Origin: Gnetum montanum
Lineage: Eukaryota > Streptophyta > Gnetopsida > Gnetales > Gnetaceae
Direction: 5' to 3'
Assembly (NCBI GenBank): GCA_015680685.1
Contig: MNCI01003795.1
Location: 112,679 to 176,678 of the forward strand
Length of the DNA stretch: 64,000 nt
The position numbers and the translations under genes are program-made. Every line of letters starts with the position of its first letter. The stretch's first letter is position 1. Under the pieces are notes generated by a model, which did no database searches, was not told where the DNA came from, and saw only the letters and a program-made list of their open reading frames with translations. Positions 11,222-21,533 of this stretch are shown piece by piece.

Positions 11222-11303
11222 AGGATGCGATATCACATACCTGCTAGTGGGGACCCAATATCGCGTCAGACGTGATATCGTGTACCCGATATCACGTCTT
11301 GTC
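11222..11303. repeat. Degraded palindrome array in element 3
   Basis: The same series as at 4427-4500, but several CpG steps have become TpG or CpA, for example ATGCGATATCACAT and ACGTGATATCGTGT. The CCCGATATCACGTC unit survives. Confidence 0.75.
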
Positions 11304-12071
11304 GAAAATAGGGCACTTGAGAAAATTACCAAATTTTTTTTTAAGATTTTCAAAATTCTAAGGTATAAACTGAGGACATATAGATCAATATAAAGGGGTC
11401 CAAGGTAATACAACTAATCCTGAAGGCACAAAGATTAGAATAGTGTAACATCTATAAATGAAAATCATAAAAAGTATGGAAAAAAGGATATGTGTTAGCT
11501 TATAAGAACATTTGAATTGGAAGGGTAATAAGGGGAAGAAAAAATCATTGGTAATACTTAAAGGGTATTGGATGATGTGTGGATGATGTGTGGATGATGT
11601 GTTATAAGTGCAATTACAAAAGTCATGCAAGTGGGTCCTCCCCAAAGCAGATTCCAGCCTATAGTGCCCTTGCATAACCACACCTTAAAATGTTCGTAGG
11701 TACTAGAAGGGTTAAATGCAATCAACACCAGTTTCACAAAACACACACATGTAAATATCACCGCGATGAGGGGTGAATTCCATGCTACCCGAGTCATAAG
11801 CCACAATTATACGAACAACGAGGTGAGGTGAATTGTAGAAGGGATTGCAGGGATTAGGACATGAGGTAATGGACTCAGGGCACAATGAATCTTGTGTGTA
11901 GGGCATAATTATTGTGTCATTAACCTATCACCCCAAAATCAAGACCAAGTCCATTTCCTAATCAGTGACATCGCATTGCTTCATCCAATGATGGACAACC
12001 ATAAGAGCACCATGATAGTAAGGTGTACAATCACTTGGCATTTCATACAAGGGAGGAGTGATTTTTGCTTT

Positions 12072-12166
12072 GCTTTACAACACTTTGAGCTTGTTCTTTT
12101 CTTTTTGTATGCCCGCTTNGCTTTACAACACTTTGAGCTTGTTCTTTTCTTTTTGTATGCCCGCTT
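12072..12166. repeat. Perfect 47-bp duplication around a single N (probable assembly join)
   Basis: Bases 12072-12118 and 12120-12166 are identical ('gctttacaacactttgag...gcccgctt') with one N between them at 12119. Element 2 has this block once (about 5172-5230). A perfect repeat meeting at an unknown base is most simply two overlapping contig ends that were never merged. Confidence 0.85.
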
Positions 12167-12775
12167 TGGCACACTTTTCTTGCTCTTCTTCTCTCTCTCT
12201 CTCTCTTTTATGCTTAATCCAGAGAAGATGCCTACCTTCAAGCATAGGTGCATGTCTTTCTAGTGGGACCCCCTAGAATAGCATTATTTTCTTTCCTTGA
12301 TTGAGTTCCTTTTGAGTACTCTTACTCCCATTTTTCATTAGATCTACAAGGATCTTAGTACAACCAAGCTGCATGATAATTTCCACAGATGTTACCAAAG
12401 AGAATCGACAAGTCCCCTTGATGTCACACCTTGGTCATTCCCTCTTGGTCCATCCTTCTTCACTCTAGGTATAATAACACAAGGTTACTTTAAGTTTTAA
12501 TAATTAAGAATATCATTCTACCTAGGGTAGAACCTCTTATTAACAAAATGGGTGGATGGATGTTGTGGGCTCGCTGTTCAAATAATTAGTCATTTGAGAC
12601 TTGATAGCATAGGACAACACCTCAATCAATGAGTCACATGAGTGTTTTATTTGTAGATGAGATTACTTACAGGAAGATAAAAAAACAAAAGGACAACAAG
12701 TTGAAAAGTGAAAAACTGAAAAACAAAAATTTCAAAATTAAAGAAATGAAAAATATTTATTAATCTTGCTTGTTA

Positions 12776-14588
12776 TTAGAATGGGGGATACCCCCCATAA
12801 CTAAACGGTTGAGCATGGCTAGGATTAATAAATGAAGAATTGAGATCCTTGCATGTTGGAAATGTTGGGACTCGGTCATACTTATCCCATTGGGGTTCAC
12901 ACACTTGATTATAGTAAGCATAGTGGGGCAATTCATAATATGTAGTTAATTGATGAGTGGTTGACCCACTATGGCACCCTTGATCGTAAGATGGTATGCA
13001 AGGATCGATCTGTCTCCCTCGGTGGCTATATTCATTGGGTCGTACAATTGTTGGAGTATTGGTTGGTGTCCCAAAGAAGGTAACACGAGGTGTTGGGTTT
13101 GAGGAGGGAGCTGCACCACAATGTTGGACTTGTGTTGGGTTGGAAGGTGCAGTGGGCTCAAAAGTGTGTTGTCCCTTATTACGGTCATGTCTAAAGAAGG
13201 GACACCTATGATGTTGTGGAGGATTCCCACTGCTATTGACAGTAGCAGCATAAGTAACATTCATGGGTTGTTACTGTGGTGCAAAACCTTCTAGAACACT
13301 TGGTGGCGATGTAGAAGGAGGTAAAGGATGAGATTTTTGAACTTGAGGAGAAATGTAAGGTACCCAAGGTGGTGGTTGTGTTGGAGAGGACATGGGTTGA
13401 TAGTATTAAGGAGAATAATAATAGTGTGATGAGATAGAGGATGTTGACCTAGTCAGAGAAACAGGATGTTAAACTTGATAAGCACTTAGGTTCAGATGGT
13501 ATGAAGGGTGCAACCAATTCGAGGGTGGCCTCCCCCACGACTGGGATTGTTGCCATTGTGATTGAACACAGTATCTTTGTACAAACTCTAGGTGCAACAC
13601 TCTTCCCCAATGCTCCTGTAAATGTGACAAGATTAGACATTGGCCCTTGGGGTGATTGTACATGCAAATGTTGCATTGATACATATGATTGGCGGTTAAG
13701 TTCTTATTCTATTCTACCCTTCTTTCCGATTCCCTAAAGGTGTTTCGTCCTGCTTCTTGGTTCGTCATAACTCTATTCCCAATAATGTTGGCATATTCTC
13801 CACATTTTTTATGCATCCATTCCATCATCTTATTGATCTTTGCCTCAATTTCATCCAATGATTGTAGTACTGGCAAAGATGGTGCCACCTCCTTGAGGTG
13901 AGTTGATTTCTCCTCTTCATAATCATGGGCCCTTGTTGATTTTTGGGCCTGTTGAGATTTCTCAACATTCTCTCATTTAGCTAACTCCCCTTCTTCTTTT
14001 GCTACCTGCTTAATAAGCTCTTGGAGTTGGTGGGTTTGTAGCTCATATAGTTGACCTTGGGCATACATCCCTAGGGTCTCCCTTGTTTCATTACGGAGTC
14101 CATCTATGATATGGTACATTAGCCTCTCCTTAGAGAACTCATGGACTGGGCAGTTGTTTAATAATATATAATATCTTTCTAAGGCCATGTCCAAGGGTCT
14201 CCCTTGTTCCATTATTAATGTTGTTCCATGCACAGGCATCGTAGAAGGCTTGTAAATGTTGTTGTGGATCTAAATCATAGCCTCCTGAAAAGTTAGGAAA
14301 GTTATTTAAGTTAAGCTTGGGTAGATGACTTTCCTTGTGATGCCTGTGAGATATTCAAATAGCCTCTTGTATCTGCGTTAGGCTCGTAGTGGCCAGTAGG
14401 GGTTCATTGTCACTGGGTAGGTTATGCATTCATGAGTTGAGACGATGTTGTCTTCGTTTATGTTTATAAGAAACCCCTACATTAGATTGGGTACTCCAAA
14501 CTTTATCTTCATCATCGTATAATTTGTTGGTTCTCCAATTAATTGCCTTATTGGTTGTTGCATTATTATAGTCTTGTGAGAGAGACAT
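12776..14588 (-). pseudogene. gag of LTR element 3, broken and internally deleted
   Basis: The frame opens with MSLSQDYNN at 14588 and shares the TGA after the RRQHRLNS stretch with element 2. The gag core is missing: near 14206-14220 the sequence jumps from the LERYY block straight to the 'aatgttgttccatgcac' block, which in element 2 lie about 195 bp apart. The second half is better kept than in element 2: MALERYYILLNNC, YHIIDGLRNETRETLGMYAQ and LQTHQLQELIKQ continue through codons that are stops in copy 2. A knuckle-like CNICMYNHPKGQC lies at about 13670-13630, and an uninterrupted C-terminal stretch of 162 codons runs 13264-12776 to a TAA. Role as for element 2: particle protein. Confidence 0.8.
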
Positions 14589-14705
14589 GGTGTGTGAATT
14601 TGTGTGTGACTTAATTGAAATTAATTTCTTTTCTAAAAGATGTATCATGAATACTTTGTTACAACGATCTTGTATGATGTAACTGATCCAAAAGAACTAG
14701 CACCG

Positions 14706-14723
14706 TCCTCGGCAACGACACCA
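14706..14723 (-). other. Primer binding site of element 3 (tRNA-Asp)
   Basis: The + strand TCCTCGGCAACGACACCA matches the tRNA-Asp 3' end at 15 of 18 positions; the mismatches are transition-type. It abuts the LTR start at 14725. Confidence 0.8.
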
Positions 14724-14724
14724 A

Positions 14725-15595
14725 TGATGAGTGGTGAGGTACCCCTACACTCAACCATATGAATATGAGCGTTTCATGCACAATCCGGTCAAACTTCACA
14801 AACAAGCTAGTTGTGGTATCCAGATAGTTACTCGTTGATTGCAGTTCGCTGTCTTCCCACCTAGACTACTATTTGCTTTGTCACATATGGTTTAGTACAG
14901 AGAGAGGTGTATGATGTATTCCTACATTAATGCTACTCCTGAAGGTAATGGGAAATAACTTTAACTAAGCTAAGAGGAAAAGGGAGAGACGAAGCTAAGC
15001 TAAGAGGAGATAGGGGAAAAGAGTCTAAACTAGCCTAAGTGTAATGAGCATCTGTTCCTTAATCATCCGTACACATCTTGGACCTCATGCATGACTACTA
15101 CTGGGATTACCAAGCGTAGATCCTAGGTATGCTACTGGGTTACCAAGTAGTCACACTTAAATGCTCGTGATTAAGTCGTACTCATTCCACGTTTAAGGAG
15201 TTTAGGGTAAAGCGATGTTAACTGTGAAAGCAATAAATAACAATAACAATTAAATAATTAAACTAAGTGGATGCTGCAATGATGAAGTAATCTCGAAATT
15301 TATTTCCAATCATGTGTGTGTGCAAGTACGTCACACTCGAATAAAGGATGCCATGCAATTACAATCATCACATTGCGGGCATGCACTGAGAGAGAGGGTT
15401 GGGAGAAAATGACAAAAAGATCCTACACTAAACTGACTCTCTAAAAACTAACAAAAAAACTCCTTTCCCGTGTGCCTTCATGTGTATTTATAGGCTCACA
15501 CAGGAACCAAAATATCGCATATCCAATATCGTTGCTAGATGCAATATTGCATACTCTATATCGCAACCCGATAAATCACAATTCATCAATATGTT
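14725..15595 (-). repeat. LTR 3, 5' LTR of element 3
   Basis: It starts TGATGAGTGGTGAGG and is highly similar to LTR 2 through 15515. Beyond that it keeps U3 sequence lost from LTR 2, including GATATCG-type palindrome remnants (ATGCAATATTGCAT at 15539-15552). The right edge is uncertain; a second, older LTR-like block begins about 15600. Confidence 0.7.
15485..15492 (-). promoter_or_regulatory. TATA box of LTR 3
   Basis: Minus-strand TATAAATA in the same context as at 8884-8891. The palindrome remnants lie 25 to 90 bases upstream in the direction of transcription. Confidence 0.65.
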
Positions 15596-16110
15596 CCCAC
15601 TCTCTGTACACATTCTAAACTTATACTAACATTGTTGGGTTACCAAGTGTTTATTACTAGTTGTACCAAGTACTCACTGCTAGGGTTACCGAGCATTAAT
15701 ATATTATGGTCAAAGTGGTCTTATTCATGTTGCTATGAATAAAATATTAAATTTTTAAGTGTAGAAAAGTAAAGTGCATATAAAGTGCATGAAAGTAAAC
15801 TAAATGCTAGTCCAAGTGCTACATTGGAAAGAAGAAATCTCAATTTTATTTCCATCATGTAGAATTGTCCAAGTATGTCTTACACTTGAATAAAACTCCA
15901 TTTAATCAATTCAGTCCATGCTATGGGCACTCACTAAGAAAGTTTTTTACATCATATGGAAACAAATTGTAAGAGCTTTACTAGAAGAATGACCAAAGGT
16001 GCCATAAATGTGGCTAGTGTGCATATTTATATAGGCTTAAGGAGGATTTGTATCAACGCATATGCATCAATGCATCTAAGGATATGTCAACAACCATGTG
16101 TCAATGTAGC
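15596..16110 (-). repeat. Older LTR-like copy of the same family
   Basis: It repeats, in the same order and at low identity, blocks of the LTR to its left: 'gttgggttaccaagtg', 'tcaattttatttccatcatgt', 'cttacacttgaataaa', 'gcactcactaagaaag', and a minus-strand TATATAAATA at 16024-16033 followed by the same 'ggctta' flank. It may be a solo LTR or the remnant 5' LTR of a further, lost unit of the array. Confidence 0.55.
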
Positions 16111-16849
16111 TGATTGATTTAGAGCTCATCAAAATCTATTTTCACATCATTTGGTTCTCATATATGTTTTTTTTTTTATTGAAATCAATCCTTTTAATCA
16201 GAAAAAGGAATTGGTATTACAAGCAGATAATAAGACTTACATTCATTTAGTTACATATTATAATCTTCCTAACTGTTTCAGCTTTTATCATTGCAAAGGA
16301 CATTTGTTTAACGCTTGTTATTTTCTATTTAAAGAGAAAAATGTTGAAGAAAAAAAATGTGGAGGTTGAGGATAGGAAAAAATAATCTAAAGTTGAAGAT
16401 ACGAAAAATCAAGTTACTGTCAAGGATAAGAATGATCAAATGGCAATAAAGAAACTAGAGAAAACAAAAGCTTTTGTAAATATTTTTTCTAAATGAAGTT
16501 TTGATTAGTCCAAATAGATAGGCCATAACGAAAATTTTTCCTCATATAACAAGAACATTACTAACTCAAAAATTAAAACTTACGTTAAGAAGGGGGCTAA
16601 TGCTAATGATAAAGAATCTCAATGTAAGGCCATTTGTGATAGACAATTTGTGCCATCATTTTCAATTGGATATTTCTCTCTTACAAAAGCTGGTATTTTG
16701 CCAAAGCTATCTATTGCTATGTTGAATACTTTCACTATTTTAAGTTCAAGGATGTTGAAAATGATGTAAACATTATTAGGACTAGGATCATTTTCCCTAC
16801 TAATAATTAATTTTCCTCTTATGATTTTTTAAAGCAACATTTCTAAGTT
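16111..16849 (+). pseudogene. Lys-rich remnant with a possible Cys-His knuckle
   Basis: A + strand frame at 16151-16369 contains YNLPNCFSFYHCKGHLFNAC, which looks like a decayed Cys-His knuckle of the kind found after DUF4283 in plant L1 ORF1 or in Gag. It is followed by a Lys/Glu-rich tail, then frames full of stops to 16849. This may be a LINE ORF1 scrap, but no second motif supports it. Confidence 0.25.
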
Positions 16850-16993
16850 TGTACACTTAAGTAGTGCCGTGAAACATAGGTACACCTCAAGATATACAGA
16901 AGTTTATAACTTAGTGCTACCTAGTAGAATTGAACTAGTGACCTAGGGTTACCAAGCCAAGGCTTGTATCACTAGGCTAACACCTCATTGTTA
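16850..16993 (-). repeat. tRNA-derived SINE-like element (-)
   Basis: On the minus strand AATGAGGTGTTAGCCTAGTG (A-box-like, about 16974-16993) is followed by TAGTTCAATTCTACTAGG (B-box-like, around 16922-16938), spaced as in an internal Pol III promoter. The same 'aatgagnt.tt.gc' opening recurs at 18188 and 56510, so this is one family. Confidence 0.6.
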
Positions 16994-17952
16994 GATATCG
17001 TGAAAATTGGAAAATTTTTTACCTTCCATATTGTTTTTTTGTTTCTACATAGTATTAAACATGCAATATATTCTAAATTTTTTACTTATTATTAAATATT
17101 ATTTTTGGGGTATAACACGCTTACAAAAGAGGCATCATCACTTGGAACCATAGGGCTCATTCTGCTAAATTGGTATAACACCCTCATGAACTAGGAAAAA
17201 TATTCCTAAATGATTTTTCAAAAATAAATATAAAATTGGATTTGAATTTTTACTTAACTTTTTGGATCTATGGAAAAGAATTGTAACAGAAAATGTAACT
17301 TTAAGTAAAAATAAGATATAATTGTATTGGTAATGGGAGTTCACTGTGCGGTGGAATGCTGGCCCAGCATTTAAACCCAATGTATTCAAATGCAAACCTT
17401 GTCAGCCACTCAAACAATGTATTTGCACATAGTTGCTGTCCAATGGGAAAGTTGTTCCTCGAAAAAAATTATCCTAGAAAACCAAAAGCACCGGCGTACG
17501 AAGGGAGCAGGAGAAAATAACCGAAATGACACCGATCCGGTAACCCCAACAACTGTGTTATGACCTTTAAACGAAGCTATTTTAACATGTAGCATTTACG
17601 TCGTTTCTGTACAGCCCAGACCTAATCTATTATGCTTGGTAAATGGAATTGAATATCGTGAAACGCAGAGAAAAATTTGTAGTTACTCTTTCAATTTCGT
17701 AATAGTCGCGATTTTCAGAGAACTTCGAATACTCGGCACAGGTACAGTTATTTGGGCACAAAACCAGTTTCCAGAGCGCTATCTATAGACGACTCCCGGC
17801 TGCATTGCATCCAGCTTAGGTAAAAACATAAAGGATAATAGCGTAGCCGAAGAGGTTTAGCTCATCTTTCTTAATAGCAAGATCTTCAACTAGGCGGAAC
17901 CAAAAGTTCTTGCGACAAAGAGATTTGGTAGGTAGACATTTCGCCACTGACA
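16994..17952 (+). promoter_or_regulatory. Upstream region of the SHH gene
   Basis: No coding motif is seen. The first 400 bases are AT-rich; from about 17400 the sequence becomes more GC- and CpG-rich up to the start codon at 17953, as expected near a plant promoter and 5' leader. I cannot fix a TATA box or transcription start. Confidence 0.4.
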
Positions 17953-18006
17953 ATGGGGCGACCTCCACTTCAAGGCGCGCCCGCTTTTCGATTCCTACCA
18001 AAAGAG
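17953..18006 (+). CDS. SHH: SHH exon 1 (residues 1-18)
   Basis: ATG GGG CGA opens MGRPPLQGAPAFRFLPKE and ends GAG before a strong donor GTACGT, phase 0. Family members commonly begin with a short MGR...P..RF(T/L)..E leader that runs into the homeodomain, so this ATG is the natural start even though 2.7 kb of intron separates it from exon 2. The FRF.P.E end supplies the beginning of the homeodomain. A minus-strand open frame overlaps it by chance. Confidence 0.82.
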
Positions 18007-18187
18007 GTACGTTTACTGCAGCTGTATTTTGTTCAATTTTTCGTTTTCATCTTGTGTGTCTCTCTCGTTAATTAGGTTTTATTTATGTATTATTTGCATT
18101 CGGTTTCATATTTATTTCATGTTGTTTTACGATGAGTTCAGACACAATGAATTAATGATAAGTTGAAGTGGAGAGGGTTGATATAAA

Positions 18188-18330
18188 CAATGAGATGTTG
18201 GCTTAATGGTAAGAGTCATCACATGCAAACCTGGTTACAGGTTAGATTCCTGTGGGTAATGCTGAGGACCTGAGGTATAGATTGTAAAAAATTTGGGCAA
18301 ATGGAGTGGACGGAGTTGCAGTAAAGAGGT
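18188..18330 (+). repeat. tRNA-derived SINE-like element (+) in SHH intron 1
   Basis: AATGAGATGTTGGCTTAATG (A-box-like) is followed about 40 bases later by GGTTAGATTCCTGTGGG (B-box-like, GGTTCGATTCC relative) and a 'gtaatgctgagg' block that also follows the B box of the copy at 56510. Same family as 16850-16993. Confidence 0.65.
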
Positions 18331-20499
18331 ATTAGTTTGTAATGGAACTTGCTGTAGATCTTATATTGGTTTATAGATAAATTATTCAAGAGGGAAGTTG
18401 GGAGGATTGTTGCAGCGAACAAAAAATTTGCAGGAAAGCATGTGTTTGTTTGTGATGAAATTTGGTGGAGATGGTATATCGCTTTATCGGATAAATTTTA
18501 ACTTTTTCAAGAGGGAAGGTGGGAGGGTTGTTGCAGGGAACGAAAAATTTAATATAGAATTAAGATATTCGGAAAAATAATATTATACCATAAATTCGGC
18601 CAACAACATTAAAAACATATATAAAAAAAGATGGGTATTCACATGAGCAAAAAACTAACAAAGGAAAATACCTGGTTTTTGTCTGATGACTTTCGAAAAG
18701 CAATATTACATGGTTAAGCTCTGTCTGTATATTAGAAGGCGGAATGTCGATCCTTAGTATATCTTGCAAGGTTGAATGTGACTCCTAATTTGTATTATTA
18801 TTATTTTAACAAAAAACATAAAGTAGATTAGGAAGGAACCATACTTTAAAGGAGTTAGAGAAACTGTGTAATCCTTCGTCTGCATGCAAGTGCTTTATTC
18901 TAAGTATCCTCAAAATGTCATATATCTCCAATTTCCTAAAAGACATTATGGGAAAACTGAATCACCACTACATCACTTTAATCATTCGCTTAAAGAAATT
19001 CTTGCCTTATAGAACAAAACTACATTACAAGCATTTATAATGATTGCGCTTTTATGGTGCATTATATTATTTTTTATCAGTATCCAAGATCACACTCTTA
19101 ATAAAGAAATTATTCCTTTTCTCATTTTATAGGTTTAAAAAGTTCAATAAAGAAAATATTACCTAAGTGATAATCTTGAGATTACTAGACCCACGGAAAT
19201 TCTAATTTTATATTTTTGTAGTTTATATTGTCTGTTTTAGCGAATAGCGGGAGGCCAGATTTACACACAGGCATACAGAGAGACAGACAGACATACACAC
19301 GCACAGACCCACATACACAGAGAGGGGAGCCAAAAGCATGATTCACATGTAGCCCATTCTGAATTCTACTTGCTAATCCGACCCTACCATGTCATAGGGA
19401 AAGGTAAAGAGAATCCAGCTTCCGTAAAAATTGAAGACCCCAAAATTTCCAATCTCTCTGAAGAATTACTTATATTTCTCTTAATTTTGTTTTCTGCAAA
19501 CACAATCTTCATGTCCAACAGAGAACTTAAGTTCTATAGAAGATGTTGTTTACAGGTGCACAGCAGGCATGGGGCAAGCTAGCTTCTGGAACAAAGATAG
19601 GTGTTCATCCTGATCCCATAGTTTGCATGGAAACATAATATTTTCATACATGATATCCAAATGTAGGATTCTCCATTTTGTCTGCAGCATCGTATCCTTC
19701 AACTTATTAATCTTGTGCATCTATTCAGGTAGAAAATCATGCAAAAACCAAGTTAGACATCCACACCGTGAACAGATTCACAAGTACCAGCTCCTCAAAG
19801 TATGCTGCAACCTCCTTGAGCACCTGTCGCTCTCAGAATGCTGCCTTTGTAGTTGAATCTAAGCCACAGTAGGTTAAAAAACCGCTTTTTTAAAACTAGA
19901 ATGTCTAACTCTCAAAGAGCCAATGCTAAACCCTTGTTCCAGAAAACAAAGAATCCCATGTAATAACACTTTGCATGCTATTGTCAATGTCTTCATTGCT
20001 AGTTTAAACGATCTTCAATGTCTTGAACACTCAAACCCTAACAGGGGCAGAAATTTCCACCAGGCTATTGTTGATTCTGCCATCCACAGTTATATCTCCT
20101 GTTGCCCATCATTATTTCCTATATATTCACTGGCACATTCGAAATCTAAGTGACATTATCTACACATCATCATTTTACATGTTCCATCCAAAACATGAGA
20201 ATGTTTAGAAACCTATCAAATTTTTTATTTGTTGACCATGTAGAAAAACCTGGAAACGTATGGACCTGGATGAAAAACCAGTGTATGAGGTCATGTAATG
20301 GCAATTCCCCTTTAGAGAAAGGTAAACTATCATACAAGCTTGCTAGGTTATAAAGATGCATGATATATTACATCCAGGTTCAACAGATAAGGAAGCTGTA
20401 CAATGCAGAAATTTGGATTAAATTCTTAAATATTAGGTATTGTTTAAGATGACAAGAAAGGGAAAACTCTTAAATATAGATTAGTCGAGTGATTGTTAT
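18331..20499. other. SHH intron 1, no gene seen
   Basis: AT-rich sequence. A near-repeat 'attattcaagagggaagttgggaggattgttgcag' (18384 on) and 'ctttttcaagagggaaggtgggagggttgttgcag' (18503 on) lie about 120 bp apart. Nothing coding is recognised. Confidence 0.5.
19252..19327. repeat. Imperfect CA/GACA microsatellite
   Basis: A run of acacac, agacagacagacata and acacag units ('cagagagacagacagacatacaca...cacatacacagagag') in intron 1. Low complexity only. Confidence 0.75.
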
Positions 20500-20655
20500 C
20501 ATGTTTGTTGATTGATCTCCAAGATCCTAATAGGTCTTGGTAACACGAGTTGTGTAATTAATCTCTTATTTTCACTCATCATGTTTGTTGGTTGATCTTC
20601 AAGATCCTAATAGGTCTTGGTAATACGAGTTGTGTAATTAATCTCTTATTTTATT
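20500..20655. repeat. 80-bp tandem duplication just before SHH exon 2
   Basis: 'catgtttgttgattgatctc...' at 20500 recurs at 20580 with about four changes over some 75 bases ('aagatcctaataggtcttgg' is identical in both). The second copy ends about 40 bases before the exon 2 acceptor. Confidence 0.9.
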
Positions 20656-20696
20656 CAATTTTTGTAAAAATGTAACGATTAAAGTTTACTTTGTAG

Positions 20697-20782
20697 ATCA
20701 CTGAAATGGAAAGGATTCTAGAAGAACATCATGGAGCAAATCCTCCCAGAGACACATTTTCTGTTCTTGCTGAAAAGTTCAG
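20697..20782 (+). CDS. SHH: SHH exon 2 (residues 19-46), homeodomain helices 1-2
   Basis: After TTGTAG the exon reads ITEMERILEEHHGANPPRDT then FSVLAEKFS, ending two bases into a Ser codon before GTTAAC. ITEMERIL..HHGANPPR is the typical first helix and loop of SHH homeodomains, and LAEKFS the second helix. Phase 2 at the end fits exon 3 exactly. Confidence 0.9.
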
Positions 20783-20879
20783 GTTAACCAAATATTTTTG
20801 TTTTAAAAAAGATTATGGATAATAATCTAACTCTTCTTTATAGATGGTGAGTTAACACTATTGATTTTATGTAATACAG

Positions 20880-20925
20880 CAATGCTCCAGAGAGAGCTGG
20901 AAAGGTTGGTGTGCAATGGAAGCAG
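20880..20925 (+). CDS. SHH: SHH exon 3 (residues 47-62), homeodomain helix 2-3 turn
   Basis: One base completes Ser (AG|C), then NAPERAGKVGVQWKQ, ending CAG before GTATTT. The S.(A/S)PERAGK..(V)QWKQ stretch is conserved in SHH proteins and leads into the recognition helix. It is flanked by two very short introns of 97 bp each, in sharp contrast to the other introns. Confidence 0.9.
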
Positions 20926-21022
20926 GTATTTATGCAGAAATTAGCTTTTTGTATGAAATTGGATTCTGTGTGAATACCTGTTTTAGAATTACACATGAAT
21001 TGCTTGAAGTCATCTGATGCAG

Positions 21023-21164
21023 ATATGGAATTGGTTTCAAAATAGAAGGCATGCCCAGAGATCAAAGACTTCTAAAGCGGTGTCAAAGCCAAACCAACCA
21101 TCCTCGGCACTTGATGATCTTTCTACAAAGGGAACTCGGGCTAGTACTTCTACTACTGTATCAG
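21023..21164 (+). CDS. SHH: SHH exon 4 (residues 63-110), recognition helix and linker
   Basis: It begins IWNWFQNRRHAQRSKTSKA, where WFQNRR is the homeodomain signature of the DNA-contacting third helix, and continues as a Ser/Thr/Lys-rich linker ending ...GTRASTSTTVS plus one base of Gly. The donor is G|GTAAAT. The next coding exon lies 25.6 kb away. The linker between homeodomain and SAWADEE domain varies in the family, so an additional small exon inside intron 4 cannot be excluded. Confidence 0.9.
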
Positions 21165-21533
21165 GTAAATGAATTAATTTATTTGATTTTGTAAGAGACT
21201 TTTACCATGGATCCATGACTTGCAAGTTGATCAATCGATATAAATGCTGATATTTTCTTTAAAGGATAGCTATGTTAATGGAATAAATTTTAAAGGATAT
21301 AATGAACAGCTTTTATATGTGTATAAATATACGAACATGTTGCAAATCATTTTGACGTTTAATAATTTCATCTTTATCATCCTAATCATCATCCTACTCT
21401 TGTCCTAACAATGTGGAGTTGCCTATATTTTGATATTTATCATGTTAATATGTCAGGTTATTGTTTTTCTGACTGCATTGCCAAAATTCTTTTCTGACCG
21501 TTTTAATCAATCTTCTTATTAACCTTACTGGCA
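21165..21533 (+). other. Start of intron 4, with an RTE-type 3' tail
   Basis: Mostly AT-rich. At about 21365-21420 'tcatcatcctactcttgtcctaacaatgtggagttgcc' resembles the 3' end of RTE LINEs ('tcatcatcatcctag..gtgtcccaacaaagtggcgttggc'), as seen intact at 54490-54540. Probably a 5'-truncated RTE tail. Confidence 0.45.

Larger units (their letters stand above)
10702..12775 (-). other. Internal non-coding stretch of element 3 (pol missing)
   Basis: Same content and order as 3906-5835: degraded palindrome array at 11222-11303, minus-strand G-rich tract near 11015-11030, CT microsatellite at 12185-12208, and the N with duplicated flanks at 12072-12166. No pol motif is found. About 80 bases around 11446-11545 are absent from copy 2 and represent an indel between the copies. 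Confidence 0.6.

Noticed and set aside
17816-18001. Minus-strand frame over SHH exon 1
   Set aside because: The + strand exon has an in-frame start, a strong donor and family-typical sequence; the minus frame has no motif.
19252-19330. Possible CRISPR-like or regulatory repeat array
   Set aside because: The units are irregular CA/GACA dinucleotide-type repeats; this is an ordinary microsatellite in plant DNA.
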